The notes under the pieces: generated by a model
What the model was told of the DNA's origin: nothing
The model's input: the letters and a program-made list of their open reading frames with translations, nothing else
The model's database searches: none
Shown: positions 1 to 6,098 of the stretch, one piece after another
Layout: each line of letters starts with the position of its first letter
Numbering within the stretch: the stretch's first letter is position 1
From: Pseudonocardiaceae bacterium
GTDB lineage: Bacteria; Actinomycetota; Actinomycetes; Mycobacteriales; Pseudonocardiaceae
Reading direction: 5' to 3'
Length of the DNA: 8,006 nt
Assembly: GCA_025937115.1 (NCBI GenBank)
Contig: JAICSB010000132.1
Location: forward strand, 1 to 8,006
Made by a program: the position numbers and the translations under genes

Positions 1-88
1 CGATCGGCTTGCCGGTCTCCAGCACCAGCGCCACCGCACCCTGCTTGAAGTCCTCGTCGAACTTCGCATACTTCGACTTCCTTGCCAT
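1..88 (-). CDS. IS3-family transposase OrfA, N-terminal part (cut by window edge)
   Basis: The 29 visible codons begin MARKSKYAKFDEDFKQGAVA and run on to a Thr-Gly-Lys-Pro-Ile segment. This is the usual start of IS3-type OrfA (Tnp_1 helix-turn-helix family, DNA binding at the element ends): a basic leader, an aromatic/acidic F-x-x-x-F-K segment, then an Ala-Val-x-Leu helix. The ATG is preceded by AAGGAGA (98-104) with 9 bases of spacing. The gene continues beyond base 1, so the rest of OrfA, the frameshift window and OrfB (the DDE integrase domain) are not visible. Whether the element is intact is unknown. The family call rests only on this N-terminus. Confidence 0.75.
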   Translation of the reverse strand, partial: MARKSKYAKFDEDFKQGAVALVLETGKPI

Positions 89-140
89 CGCCAACCATCT
101 CCTTTTGGGGCGATGTCTTCACGCTACGAGGGGAAACCCA
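1..140 (-). mobile_element. End of an IS3-type insertion sequence (partial)
   Basis: The OrfA start lies about 50 bases inside an abrupt change of coding context: a membrane-protein reading frame continues cleanly down to about base 141 and then stops making sense. Read on the minus strand, the sequence starting at base 140 is TGGGTTTCCCC. An initial TG fits IS3-family terminal repeats. The exact edge, the inverted repeat and the target duplication cannot be fixed because the other end lies outside the window. Confidence 0.5.
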
Positions 141-260
141 GAGCAGGACGACGATGTGGGCGATGCCGAAGCCACCGGCCCAGCGCCAACGGGCGCTGTC
201 AGTGGCGTGCGTGCTCGCTCGGGTGTCCACGCGCGGGGCGGGGATGGCTGCCTAGGCCAT
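141..260 (-). pseudogene. Truncated membrane-protein gene, stop at codon 3 and cut by the IS
   Basis: Read on the minus strand from 260, a perfect AGGAGGT (265-271) precedes ATG GCC TAG. After the TAG the same frame stays open with almost every third position G or C. It reads like a genuine N-terminus: a polar A/P/T/R stretch to about codon 24, then RWRWAGGFGIAHIVVLL, which looks like the start of a first membrane helix. It breaks off at about codon 40, next to the insertion sequence. One C-to-T change (CAG to TAG) would explain the stop, although I do not know the original codon. The family is not identifiable from 40 residues. The alternative, a deliberate two-codon ORF, seems less likely given the coding quality after the stop. 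Confidence 0.6.
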
Positions 261-668
261 GACGACCTCCTAAGGTCAGATATTTGGGTGCGCCTCAGCG
301 TCGTCGTCGCCGAGCACTCACGGATCGGGCGCGTTCCCAACAAAACCGGGAAGATCTCCCGACCCCTTCCCGATCGTCGCGCCGGACGCGCGCGCAGAGG
401 GATGGTCAGCTGGGACGACGCTCCTCGGTATCAGCCGGTTCGTCGCGGTCGGCAAGGCGCTCTGCGGGCCTCTGCAGTCCGCCGTTGGTCATGCGGCCGT
501 AGCCGTGGTCGGCTAGTGCGGTCCCGTCGCTGGGCTTTGGCGGCGTGCCGCGGTGTTCATGGGACCGGTCCGAGCGGTGCGGCGGTCTGGTGGACTGCGG
601 CCCGCGGTCGAGTCGAGGCGCCGGTGCGCGACTGGACGGTGATGACGGCTGCCTCGACGGGGTGAGGG
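261..668. other. Intergenic stretch without a convincing gene
   Basis: It contains the 5' region of the broken membrane-protein gene (right next to 260) and the 3' side of the PilZ gene. A 28-codon minus-strand ORF at 406-492 (Met-Thr-Asn-Gly-Gly start, Arg/Glu/Asp-rich) has no ribosome binding site and I do not call it a gene. Open frames on both strands are long here only because stops are rare in such GC-rich DNA. The AT-richer bases at 284-290 could be a promoter -10 on the minus strand, but no matching -35 stands out. Confidence 0.4.
612..658 (-). terminator. Inverted repeat just after the PilZ gene, possible terminator
   Basis: GTCGAGGC (612-619) and GCCTCGAC (651-658) are perfect 8-base arms, starting about 10 bases beyond the PilZ stop codon. 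The 31-base loop is large and there is no T-run, so this is weak as an intrinsic terminator. It may protect the 3' end of the message or be chance. Confidence 0.3.
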
Positions 669-1874
669 TCACACGGGTGTTCCCCGCAGCACGATCGCCT
701 GCAGTAGCTGCTCGTGGTGGTGTTGAACGCCGAGGAATTGGAGACCCAGTGTGGGTGCGGGCCCGTCGCAGCGGCGCCATCCCACCCGTGCCCGGAGCAC
801 GGCCAACGTCCCGTCGAGCATCATGGTCACCTGCACCGAGGTTCCCATGGCGGGCGGCGGAATGGAGGCCGGTTCGCCGGGGAAGCGCAACCGGGCACCA
901 CGCATGGCGAGGTCCTCGGTCATGCAGGGCACGTCGTGGCCGTCCCACTGCAGCCGGGCCTGCGACTCGAAGCTCACCCGCTGGCCCAGTCGCCGGTCGT
1001 AGAGGATGACCGAGCCGCTCGCCACCGGCTGCCGCCGGCCGGCGGTGTGCACGCGCGGGGTCTCGGCCGTCGCTGTGCACGCGCCCCGGCTGGAGGTCAC
1101 CTCCGGCTCGTGCGGGGGCCGGACGGGCTGCGACCTCGGCGTCGGGACCCCTGGCTGGGTGTGCTGGGTCTCCTCCCCGGTCTCGGGTCGCCGCCAACCC
1201 GGGTGACTGCCAGGATCGCCGAGTCCGATGCCGTTGCCCTGCTTGGGGTCGGTGAGACTTTCGAGGGTGGCCGCGTCCTCGCAGTCTTCCCGGTCATCGG
1301 GCTGTTCGGGGGCTTGGGCACCGGCAGGCAGCATCTCGGTGTCGGCCTCCGCCTGTTCCACAACCGCGTCGGAGGCGGCGCGTGGGTCGGGTTGGACAGG
1401 GGGCCGGCGCTTCAGCCTGAGCAGAAGGACTCGGGTGGCGCCGAGGGCGACGCCGGTCATGGCGATGATGATGGCGACCGCCAGCAGGCTTCCGCTGACC
1501 GTGGTCGGGGGTCCCGCGCTGGTGGTCGCACCCGGAGTGGACGCGGAGGTGTCGCCTCGGTTACGGGTCACGGCCGGTGGCCTGGATCGCGACGTGTGCG
1601 TCGTGGACGTCGCGGGCTGAGTGGTTGTCGTGGGCCCGCTGGTCTGCGCCAGCCGGATACGATCCCCGGCCATGACATGCCACACGAGGCACGACTGCAT
1701 GCCCAGCAGGGTGGCGAGGGCCACGATCACCATCGTGCACCGCAGCTGGTGCCCGCGGCGGCGCGACCATCGCCGAGCGTGGCCGATCGCCCACCTGGTG
1801 GCGGGCAGCGGGCTCGGCCTTCGTCTGTTGGTCAGGCGAGGTGTCCCGGCGTGGGGGGTACTGATGATCGCCAC
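669..1874 (-). CDS. Two-helix membrane protein with C-terminal PilZ (c-di-GMP receptor) domain
   Basis: 401 residues from a GTG start with GGGAGGT (1881-1887) six bases upstream. Layout: Arg-rich cytoplasmic N-terminus (1-46); membrane helix about 47-69; an outer segment about 70-127 very rich in Thr/Ser/Pro; second helix about 128-152; a long acidic, Pro-rich cytoplasmic linker; and a PilZ-like domain about 290-395. The domain carries the c-di-GMP-binding pair of motifs in the right order: R295-x-x-x-R299 (RLGQR), then 22 residues later D321-LAMRG, a [D/N]-x-S-x-x-G motif with Ala instead of Ser. PilZ domains bind c-di-GMP and change the behaviour of attached or partner proteins. The start lies inside the upstream EAL gene, so the two are probably translated together and enzyme and receptor sit in the same membrane. 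What the PilZ domain controls is not shown by the sequence. Confidence 0.8.
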   Translation of the reverse strand: MAIISTPHAGTPRLTNRRRPSPLPATRWAIGHARRWSRRRGHQLRCTMVIVALATLLGMQSCLVWHVMAGDRIRLAQTSGPTTTTQPATSTTHTSRSRPPAVTRNRGDTSASTPGATTSAGPPTTVSGSLLAVAIIIAMTGVALGATRVLLLRLKRRPPVQPDPRAASDAVVEQAEADTEMLPAGAQAPEQPDDREDCEDAATLESLTDPKQGNGIGLGDPGSHPGWRRPETGEETQHTQPGVPTPRSQPVRPPHEPEVTSSRGACTATAETPRVHTAGRRQPVASGSVILYDRRLGQRVSFESQARLQWDGHDVPCMTEDLAMRGARLRFPGEPASIPPPAMGTSVQVTMMLDGTLAVLRARVGWRRCDGPAPTLGLQFLGVQHHHEQLLQAIVLRGTPV

Positions 1875-3325
1875 GACCGCACCTCCCTGGGAACCGCTCC
1901 GCCGCGTTGGATGGCGACACCAACTAGCCCATCGGCAGGAGCGGCTGGCACCTGAGTGGCCCGGGCGCGATCGGCGGCCCGGGTCGCGGACCCGTCACCC
2001 CTGGACCGGTGCGACCCGCCGGTCGCGCCAGCGGACCACTCCCTGGGTGACCGGACCGTCGCCGCGGGGGGCTTGCGGTCAGTAGGGCCCGTCGCTGCGG
2101 TCGCGGTCCGAGGGTGGGCTGCCGGCTCCGTGGCGGTGTCTGGGCAGCGGGCATCGTGGGCGGCGACCAGTAGGGCCGTGGTCTCTGGTGTCGAGGCGGG
2201 TCGGCCGAAGAAGAATCCCTGCACGAGCCGGCAGCCGGCCTCGTCCAGCTGCAGCAGCTGGTCGGTGTTCTCGACGCCTTCGGCGACGACGTCGAGATCC
2301 AGCCCTTGGAAGAGACCGATCACTCCCGCGACCAGGCGCGTGGTGCGAGGTGCCGTGGCCACCTCTGCGATCAGACTGCGGTCGAGTTTGACGGTGTTGA
2401 CGTCGAAGTGGCTGAGGTATCCCAAGGACGCCTGGCCTGCTCCGAAGTCGTCGATGGCTACCCGGACTCCCAGTTCCCGCAGCTGCGCGATCTGCGCGCT
2501 CGCGGCGTCGACGTCGTCGATCAGCGCCGACTCGGTGATCTCCAGCTGCAGAGCGTGCGAGGGCAACCCTGTCTCGTTGAGGACACGCGAGACATCTGCG
2601 GACAGGTCACGCTGGGCGAACCGTGTCGCCGAGACGTTGACCGAGATCGTCAGCGGTCCCAGGTCTGTGGACCACAGCTGAGCCTGCTTGGCTGCGACGC
2701 GAAGCACGTGCCGATCGATCGCGGTGATGGCGCCGGTGCGCTCGGCGGCGGGGATGAACTCTGCAGGACTGATGTAGCCACGGCGCGGGTGATGCCACCG
2801 CGCCAAGGCCTCCAGCCCGGTGACCCGGCGGTCTGCCAGCCGGACCACCGGCTGGTAGAAGACCTCGATCTCACCCCGGTCGATGGCGCGCAGCACCTGT
2901 CCGGACACCAGCGTGTCGTACAGCTCAGCCCTCATCGGCTCTCCCCGCCCGCGCACCAGCCACGCCACCAGCAGCCCGACGATCGCGAACATGACCAGAC
3001 GAAGCAGCCAACCCTGCACCGGCTGTTCGACCTGACCGGCGACGTCGGCGGGAAGCACCGGCCCGGCCAACAACCCCGCCGCCAAGACCGACGTAGCCGC
3101 ACCCGGCCAGGAGAACCGGACCGCGCCGAGAACGATCGGGACGTAGAACAGGTGGGGAGCCGCGCTGTGAGAGCCGCCAGCCGCAATGCAGGACGCGTAG
3201 GCCCCCGCGAGGCCGACAACGACGGCCAGCAGCGCTAGCACATCGCTGGACCTGCTGTAGAGGACGAAGAGAGCCTGCGCGATGCAGCGCGAACGGATCG
3301 CACCGCGGGCGATGACCGTGGGCAT
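1832..3325 (-). CDS. Membrane EAL-domain c-di-GMP phosphodiesterase
   Basis: 497 residues; ATG with GGGGAG (3332-3337) at six bases. About four membrane helices (roughly 25-50, 57-70, 74-92, 104-126) form a small sensor-like membrane domain. An EAL domain follows at about 139-380. EAL phosphodiesterases cut c-di-GMP to linear pGpG using two metal ions. All the usual metal and catalytic positions are present: E172 (EAL), N230 (NVS), E262 and E265 (EITE), D292-D293 (DDFG), K313, E349 and E352 (EGVE), Q369 (QGF). Their spacing equals that of RocR as I recall it, so the enzyme should be active. The loop after DDFG reads GAGQAS, with Gln where an aromatic residue is usual. Residues after about 395 are a Pro/Ala/Arg/Thr-rich tail with no recognisable fold, and its last 14 codons overlap the PilZ gene. 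There is no GGDEF domain. Confidence 0.92.
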   Translation of the reverse strand: MPTVIARGAIRSRCIAQALFVLYSRSSDVLALLAVVVGLAGAYASCIAAGGSHSAAPHLFYVPIVLGAVRFSWPGAATSVLAAGLLAGPVLPADVAGQVEQPVQGWLLRLVMFAIVGLLVAWLVRGRGEPMRAELYDTLVSGQVLRAIDRGEIEVFYQPVVRLADRRVTGLEALARWHHPRRGYISPAEFIPAAERTGAITAIDRHVLRVAAKQAQLWSTDLGPLTISVNVSATRFAQRDLSADVSRVLNETGLPSHALQLEITESALIDDVDAASAQIAQLRELGVRVAIDDFGAGQASLGYLSHFDVNTVKLDRSLIAEVATAPRTTRLVAGVIGLFQGLDLDVVAEGVENTDQLLQLDEAGCRLVQGFFFGRPASTPETTALLVAAHDARCPDTATEPAAHPRTATAATGPTDRKPPAATVRSPREWSAGATGGSHRSRGDGSATRAADRARATQVPAAPADGLVGVAIQRGGAVPREVRSWRSSVPPTPGHLA

Positions 3326-3666
3326 GAATGACTCCCCGCGAAGATGCGTTCAAAGGGGACAAACCCCGACACCCACTCCATCGGCCACCGCCCCCGCCGC
3401 CTGAGACCTTTCACCGGCCCCCCGGGCTCAACCAGCGGCCGCACGCGACGAACGCCAGTAACCCCTGACCGTCCGCAGGACGATCGCCACGCGGAGCGTG
3501 ACGACAACGGGATCCTCAACCGGTATTCGATCAGTTTGGGACGCCCACGACCGCCGGTTGATCCGCAGCCTGTAATACGACACCGAGCACGATGTTGGGG
3601 ACCTGCGTCGTGGCTGCGCCACGTTCGGCGTGGAGGACTTCTCGCGGGTCTCTCTCCGCTGCTGAC
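3326..3666. other. Leader of the EAL gene and intergenic region
   Basis: No convincing gene on either strand. It should hold the promoter of the EAL-PilZ pair unless that pair is read through from upstream. A perfect CGTGGC-tgc-GCCACG palindrome (3609-3623) lies about 45 bases after the small membrane gene but has no T-run. Near the EAL start, the minus strand can form GGGG-tttgt-CCCC (around 3347-3359) followed by TTTG, about 20 bases before the ribosome binding site. I see no clear -35/-10 pair. Confidence 0.4.
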
Positions 3667-3961
3667 TCAGGCCTGTTCCGCCCGACGGCCGAGGCTGATC
3701 GCCAGCGCCACCAGGAACACGACGAAGACCAGCGGGATCGGGTCGATGCCGAAGAAGGAGCCGAACAGCCCCAGCAGCGGCCAGAGCGCGAGCATCCACC
3801 GCGGCGCCAGTCCCACGCTCCACGTGCCGGCGGCGACCAGGGCCAGGCCGATCATCAGTCCGAGCGCGCACAAGGGATAGGCCGGTCCCCAGATCAGCTC
3901 GGAGCCCTCGGAGCCAGGACGCGTCGGTCCGGGCGCCGGGGTGTGCGGTGATGGTGGTCAT
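3667..3961 (-). CDS. Small three-helix membrane protein, frame broken by an apparent one-base insertion
   Basis: The first 20 codons from ATG at 3961 have coding-like GC3 (MTTITAHPGARTDASWLRG). After that, good coding moves one frame over and continues to the stop at 3667. The shift falls at a GGG run (CCC at 3905-3907 on the plus strand). With GG instead, one continuous 97-residue protein results. It would have hydrophobic stretches at about 24-47 (LIWGPAYPLCALGLMIGLA onwards), 52-72 (PRWMLALWPLLGLFGSFFG) and 73-92, and end in a short basic tail. Without the correction only a 68-residue piece from TTG at 3873 is readable, without a good ribosome binding site. The gene starts 30 bases after the secreted propeller gene ends, so the two may share a message. 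I recognise no family. The indel could be a sequencing error or a real pseudogene. Confidence 0.55.
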
Positions 3962-3991
3962 CGCTGGTCCGGTGTCGTGCGTGAAGTGACC

Positions 3992-5314
3992 TCAGGGATG
4001 GAGTTTCCGTAGCTGTAGGTGGGCGCCGTCGTCGTTGTAGCCACGCCAGGCGGCCACTGCACGTCCTGCGCCCTGCACGAAGGCCTCGGCCGCGGAGGCG
4101 TCGACGTGGGCAGGGGAGAGGCGGTGTGGGGGCTGCCAGTTCTGTCGAGGACGGCGGTAGGCCGCCTCGATGTAGTGCGACGACGGGTCTTCTTCTCGGG
4201 TCCAGGACAGCACCCGTGACCCGTCGGCGCCGACGGTGATGTCGACGTACGGCGGGACCGTCTCGGCCGGGTCGCTGGGTGCAGCGACCTGCGTGACCGG
4301 TGACCATGGATGTCCGATCGGATGGTCGGCGACGACAACCTGTCCGTCGGGGCGGACCCACGCCGCTGTGCTGTGGCCGAGCGGGCCGATCGCCACGACC
4401 GGTTCGGAGGAGGTCATGATCTGGTCGAGTGCGGGGTCCAGGGTGTGGGGCGGGGTCCAGCTATGGCCGAGGCGCCGTGTCGCGGCCTGGGGCCGGAAGA
4501 TCCCGTCGGGCTCCAGCGACGACCAGACGGCCGTCATGTCGCCTCGGTCGTCCATGGCGACCTGCGGTGGTTCCGCGTGCGCTCCGATCTCCTTACGCGG
4601 CATCCACCCGTCGGTCGAGCGTCGAACGGCGAAGACATGGGCGAACTGGGTGTAGATGACGACCGCACGGCCGTGGTCGCCGACCGCGCACACCGGCGAG
4701 CGCGCCTCCACCGGAGAGAGGTTCGCGATCCCGTGCCACCGGTGCCCCGACGGACGGAACCGCGCCTGGATCCGGGACGCGCCGGAGTCGTCGGCACCCC
4801 ACAGCCAGCTCACCAGCACCGCACCTCCATGGCTGACCGCAAGGTCCGTCTCGAACGCGCCGTGCGCGCTCGAGCCTTGGCTGGCGACCGGAGCCGACAC
4901 GGGGAACGGCCTGGACCACGTTCCGCCGAGGACTCGCCGTGACGCCATCACCTGGGGTCCCCATCCGGGGATGTGACGGGTCCAGATCGCGGTCACCGTG
5001 CCGGACCCGTCGACGCCTACCTTGGGGGCGGTGCCCTGTCCCAGACGCACTGGTTGCCCCCAGACGCCCGCCGCGCTCTGCCGAATCGCGATGATGGCGT
5101 TCAGGGTCCGCCACAGCACCGTCGTGTTGCCGACGGGGTCGACCACCACGTCGGGCCGGCTGATGCTCCGGCTCAGCGCCAGGTCGATGACCGGTCCCCA
5201 CGTCGCTGGTCCCCGGGTGCCTGGCTGCCCGGCGGCCGCCCCACTGGGCAGCACCAGTGCCGCCGCGACCAACAAGGCGCAGGCGCCTTGCACGACTCGA
5301 GGATGCATGGCCAC
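3992..5314 (-). CDS. Secreted eight-bladed beta-propeller-like protein
   Basis: I choose GTG at 5314 because GAGGGAG (5321-5327) lies six bases upstream and a signal peptide follows at once: R6, hydrophobic core about 11-22, AAA28|G29 cleavage site. The ATG two codons later is the alternative. The 440-residue product is mostly one repeat, roughly: [V/I]-x-[V/A]-x-x-x-G-x-x-x-[V/A]-[V/A/S]-W, then a variable strand with A-x-R, then G-x-x-W-x-x-P-x-x-[L/V]. I count eight first-half motifs (from about 56, 99, 157, 208, 251, 306, 358 and 411) and eight W-motifs (about 39, 85, 133, 193, 237, 286, 337 and 393). The first W-motif precedes the first blade and the last blade lacks its own, which is the arrangement of a circularly closed propeller. 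No sialidase Asp-box (S-x-D-x-G-x-x-W) or catalytic residues are evident. It probably binds something outside the cell; the ligand is unknown. Confidence 0.75.
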   Translation of the reverse strand: MAMHPRVVQGACALLVAAALVLPSGAAAGQPGTRGPATWGPVIDLALSRSISRPDVVVDPVGNTTVLWRTLNAIIAIRQSAAGVWGQPVRLGQGTAPKVGVDGSGTVTAIWTRHIPGWGPQVMASRRVLGGTWSRPFPVSAPVASQGSSAHGAFETDLAVSHGGAVLVSWLWGADDSGASRIQARFRPSGHRWHGIANLSPVEARSPVCAVGDHGRAVVIYTQFAHVFAVRRSTDGWMPRKEIGAHAEPPQVAMDDRGDMTAVWSSLEPDGIFRPQAATRRLGHSWTPPHTLDPALDQIMTSSEPVVAIGPLGHSTAAWVRPDGQVVVADHPIGHPWSPVTQVAAPSDPAETVPPYVDITVGADGSRVLSWTREEDPSSHYIEAAYRRPRQNWQPPHRLSPAHVDASAAEAFVQGAGRAVAAWRGYNDDGAHLQLRKLHP

Positions 5315-5355
5315 GGTGATCTCCCTCGGCTCTGTACCGAGTGACCCCCGGGCTG

Positions 5356-5709
5356 TCACTCCACCAACAACCATTGTGCGCGGGGGATCTCGAGGTCCGC
5401 TAGGTTCGAAGAGCCTGGCCCGGACCACCAACGGCCCAGGTAATCCCGAATGTCGGCACTGTCCGGCCGTACCCGGACGAACACGCGGATGATCTTGCCC
5501 CCGAGGGCGACGTGCGCATCATCGCTGGCGAGGGCGCGCTTCTCGATATTGCTGGACGTGCCTGCACCGCTGGAGGCGGCGGTGCGCGAGGGGCGTGTCC
5601 GTGCTGGGGGCGGAGGCGCACACACGACGACGTCGGTATCGACGCCTTCTACATGATCGCCATCGCGCAACGACCGCCCGGGCACGCTGCCTGCACTTGC
5701 ACCGACCAT
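5356..5709 (-). CDS. Unrecognised 117-residue protein
   Basis: I favour ATG at 5709 because GGAAGG lies 4-5 bases upstream; the frame is open further up (to 6003), but that part runs through the probable terminator. The first half, to about residue 60, is a low-complexity Pro/Ser/Thr/Ala segment including a run of four prolines. The second half, from about residue 61, is of ordinary composition with good GC3: an Ala/Asp/His segment, LGGKIIRVFVRVRPD, then IRDYLGRWWSGPG and a final Trp-Leu-Leu-Val-Glu. No signal peptide or membrane helix is seen. It ends 41 bases before the secreted propeller gene and may be its operon partner. I recognise no family. It could be the remnant of a longer protein. 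Confidence 0.4.
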   Translation of the reverse strand: MVGASAGSVPGRSLRDGDHVEGVDTDVVVCAPPPPARTRPSRTAASSGAGTSSNIEKRALASDDAHVALGGKIIRVFVRVRPDSADIRDYLGRWWSGPGSSNLADLEIPRAQWLLVE

Positions 5710-5888
5710 GAGGCCTTCCGGCCGGGTTGGCGTCCGCAGACGCGCGAGATGGCCCCGATCCTGGACTGAGCCGAACAGCGGCGCAGCGTCACCGTGGACG
5801 CCAACAGATGGGAACAGGTGACTTCGCCGGACGCCGGCTGCGGTGTCGCGGCCCAAGGGGTCCGCCGTTGCCTGTCGGGGCATGAGAA

Positions 5889-5920
5889 ACCGCCCTCCGG
5901 CGTCCATGCCGGAGAGCGGT
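5889..5920 (-). terminator. Intrinsic terminator for the PAS-EAL gene
   Basis: The arms ACCGCCCTCCGGC (5889-5901) and GCCGGAGAGCGGT (5908-5920) enclose a six-base loop. In minus-strand RNA all 13 pairs form, one as a U-G wobble, and the stem runs into UUUCUC. In plus-strand RNA the same position is a C-A mismatch and the tail is poorer, so the signal points in the minus direction, about 180 bases after the PAS-EAL stop codon. It separates that gene from the propeller group. Confidence 0.7.
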
Positions 5921-6011
5921 CTTGAGGGTGTGCGTACCCCACGACCGGTATCGGCAGCCCGATGGCCACACCTGAGGAAATGCCGCGCCCCGGTCTGTAC
6001 CACGGGCTGCT

Positions 6012-6029
6012 TCCCGCGAGAGTGCGGGA
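6012..6029 (-). terminator. Short hairpin downstream of the PAS-EAL gene
   Basis: TCCCGC (6012-6017), loop GAGAGT, GCGGGA (6024-6029) form a perfect six-pair stem 70 bases after the stop codon. It has no T-run and may help 3'-end stability rather than terminate. Confidence 0.3.
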
Positions 6030-6098
6030 GAGATATCAGCTAGCCGGTCCGTCGGCCCTTCCCCGTCCATGCCCGTTGGCGGGGCGCGGTTGATCGTC

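Larger units (their letters stand above)
5710..6098. other. Intergenic region between the PAS-EAL gene and the propeller group
   Basis: It holds the probable terminator of the PAS-EAL gene (5889-5920) and a smaller hairpin at 6012-6029. Between 5710 and 5888 a promoter for the downstream minus-strand group would be expected, but I cannot point to a -10/-35 pair. Frames open here on both strands have poor composition and no ribosome binding site. Confidence 0.4.

Noticed and set aside
406..1197. 263-codon minus-strand frame overlapping the PilZ gene
   Set aside because: It runs in another frame through the PilZ coding region, and most of the product is Pro/Arg/Ala repeats. The isolated last 28 codons (406-492) have no ribosome binding site.
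714..1955. Long plus-strand open frame opposite the PilZ gene
   Set aside because: Low-complexity Gly/Arg/Ala composition, no recognisable domain, and it is the antisense shadow of a gene with clear motifs and a ribosome binding site.
3326..3420. GGTGAAAGGTCTCAGGC in the leader of the first EAL gene, slightly like part of a glycine riboswitch
   Set aside because: The other required conserved blocks (GGAGAG, CCGAAG, GGACAG in order) are absent.
5710..6003. Upstream extension of the unrecognised 117-residue protein
   Set aside because: The extension passes through the probable terminator stem at 5889-5920 and its composition is not coding-like.
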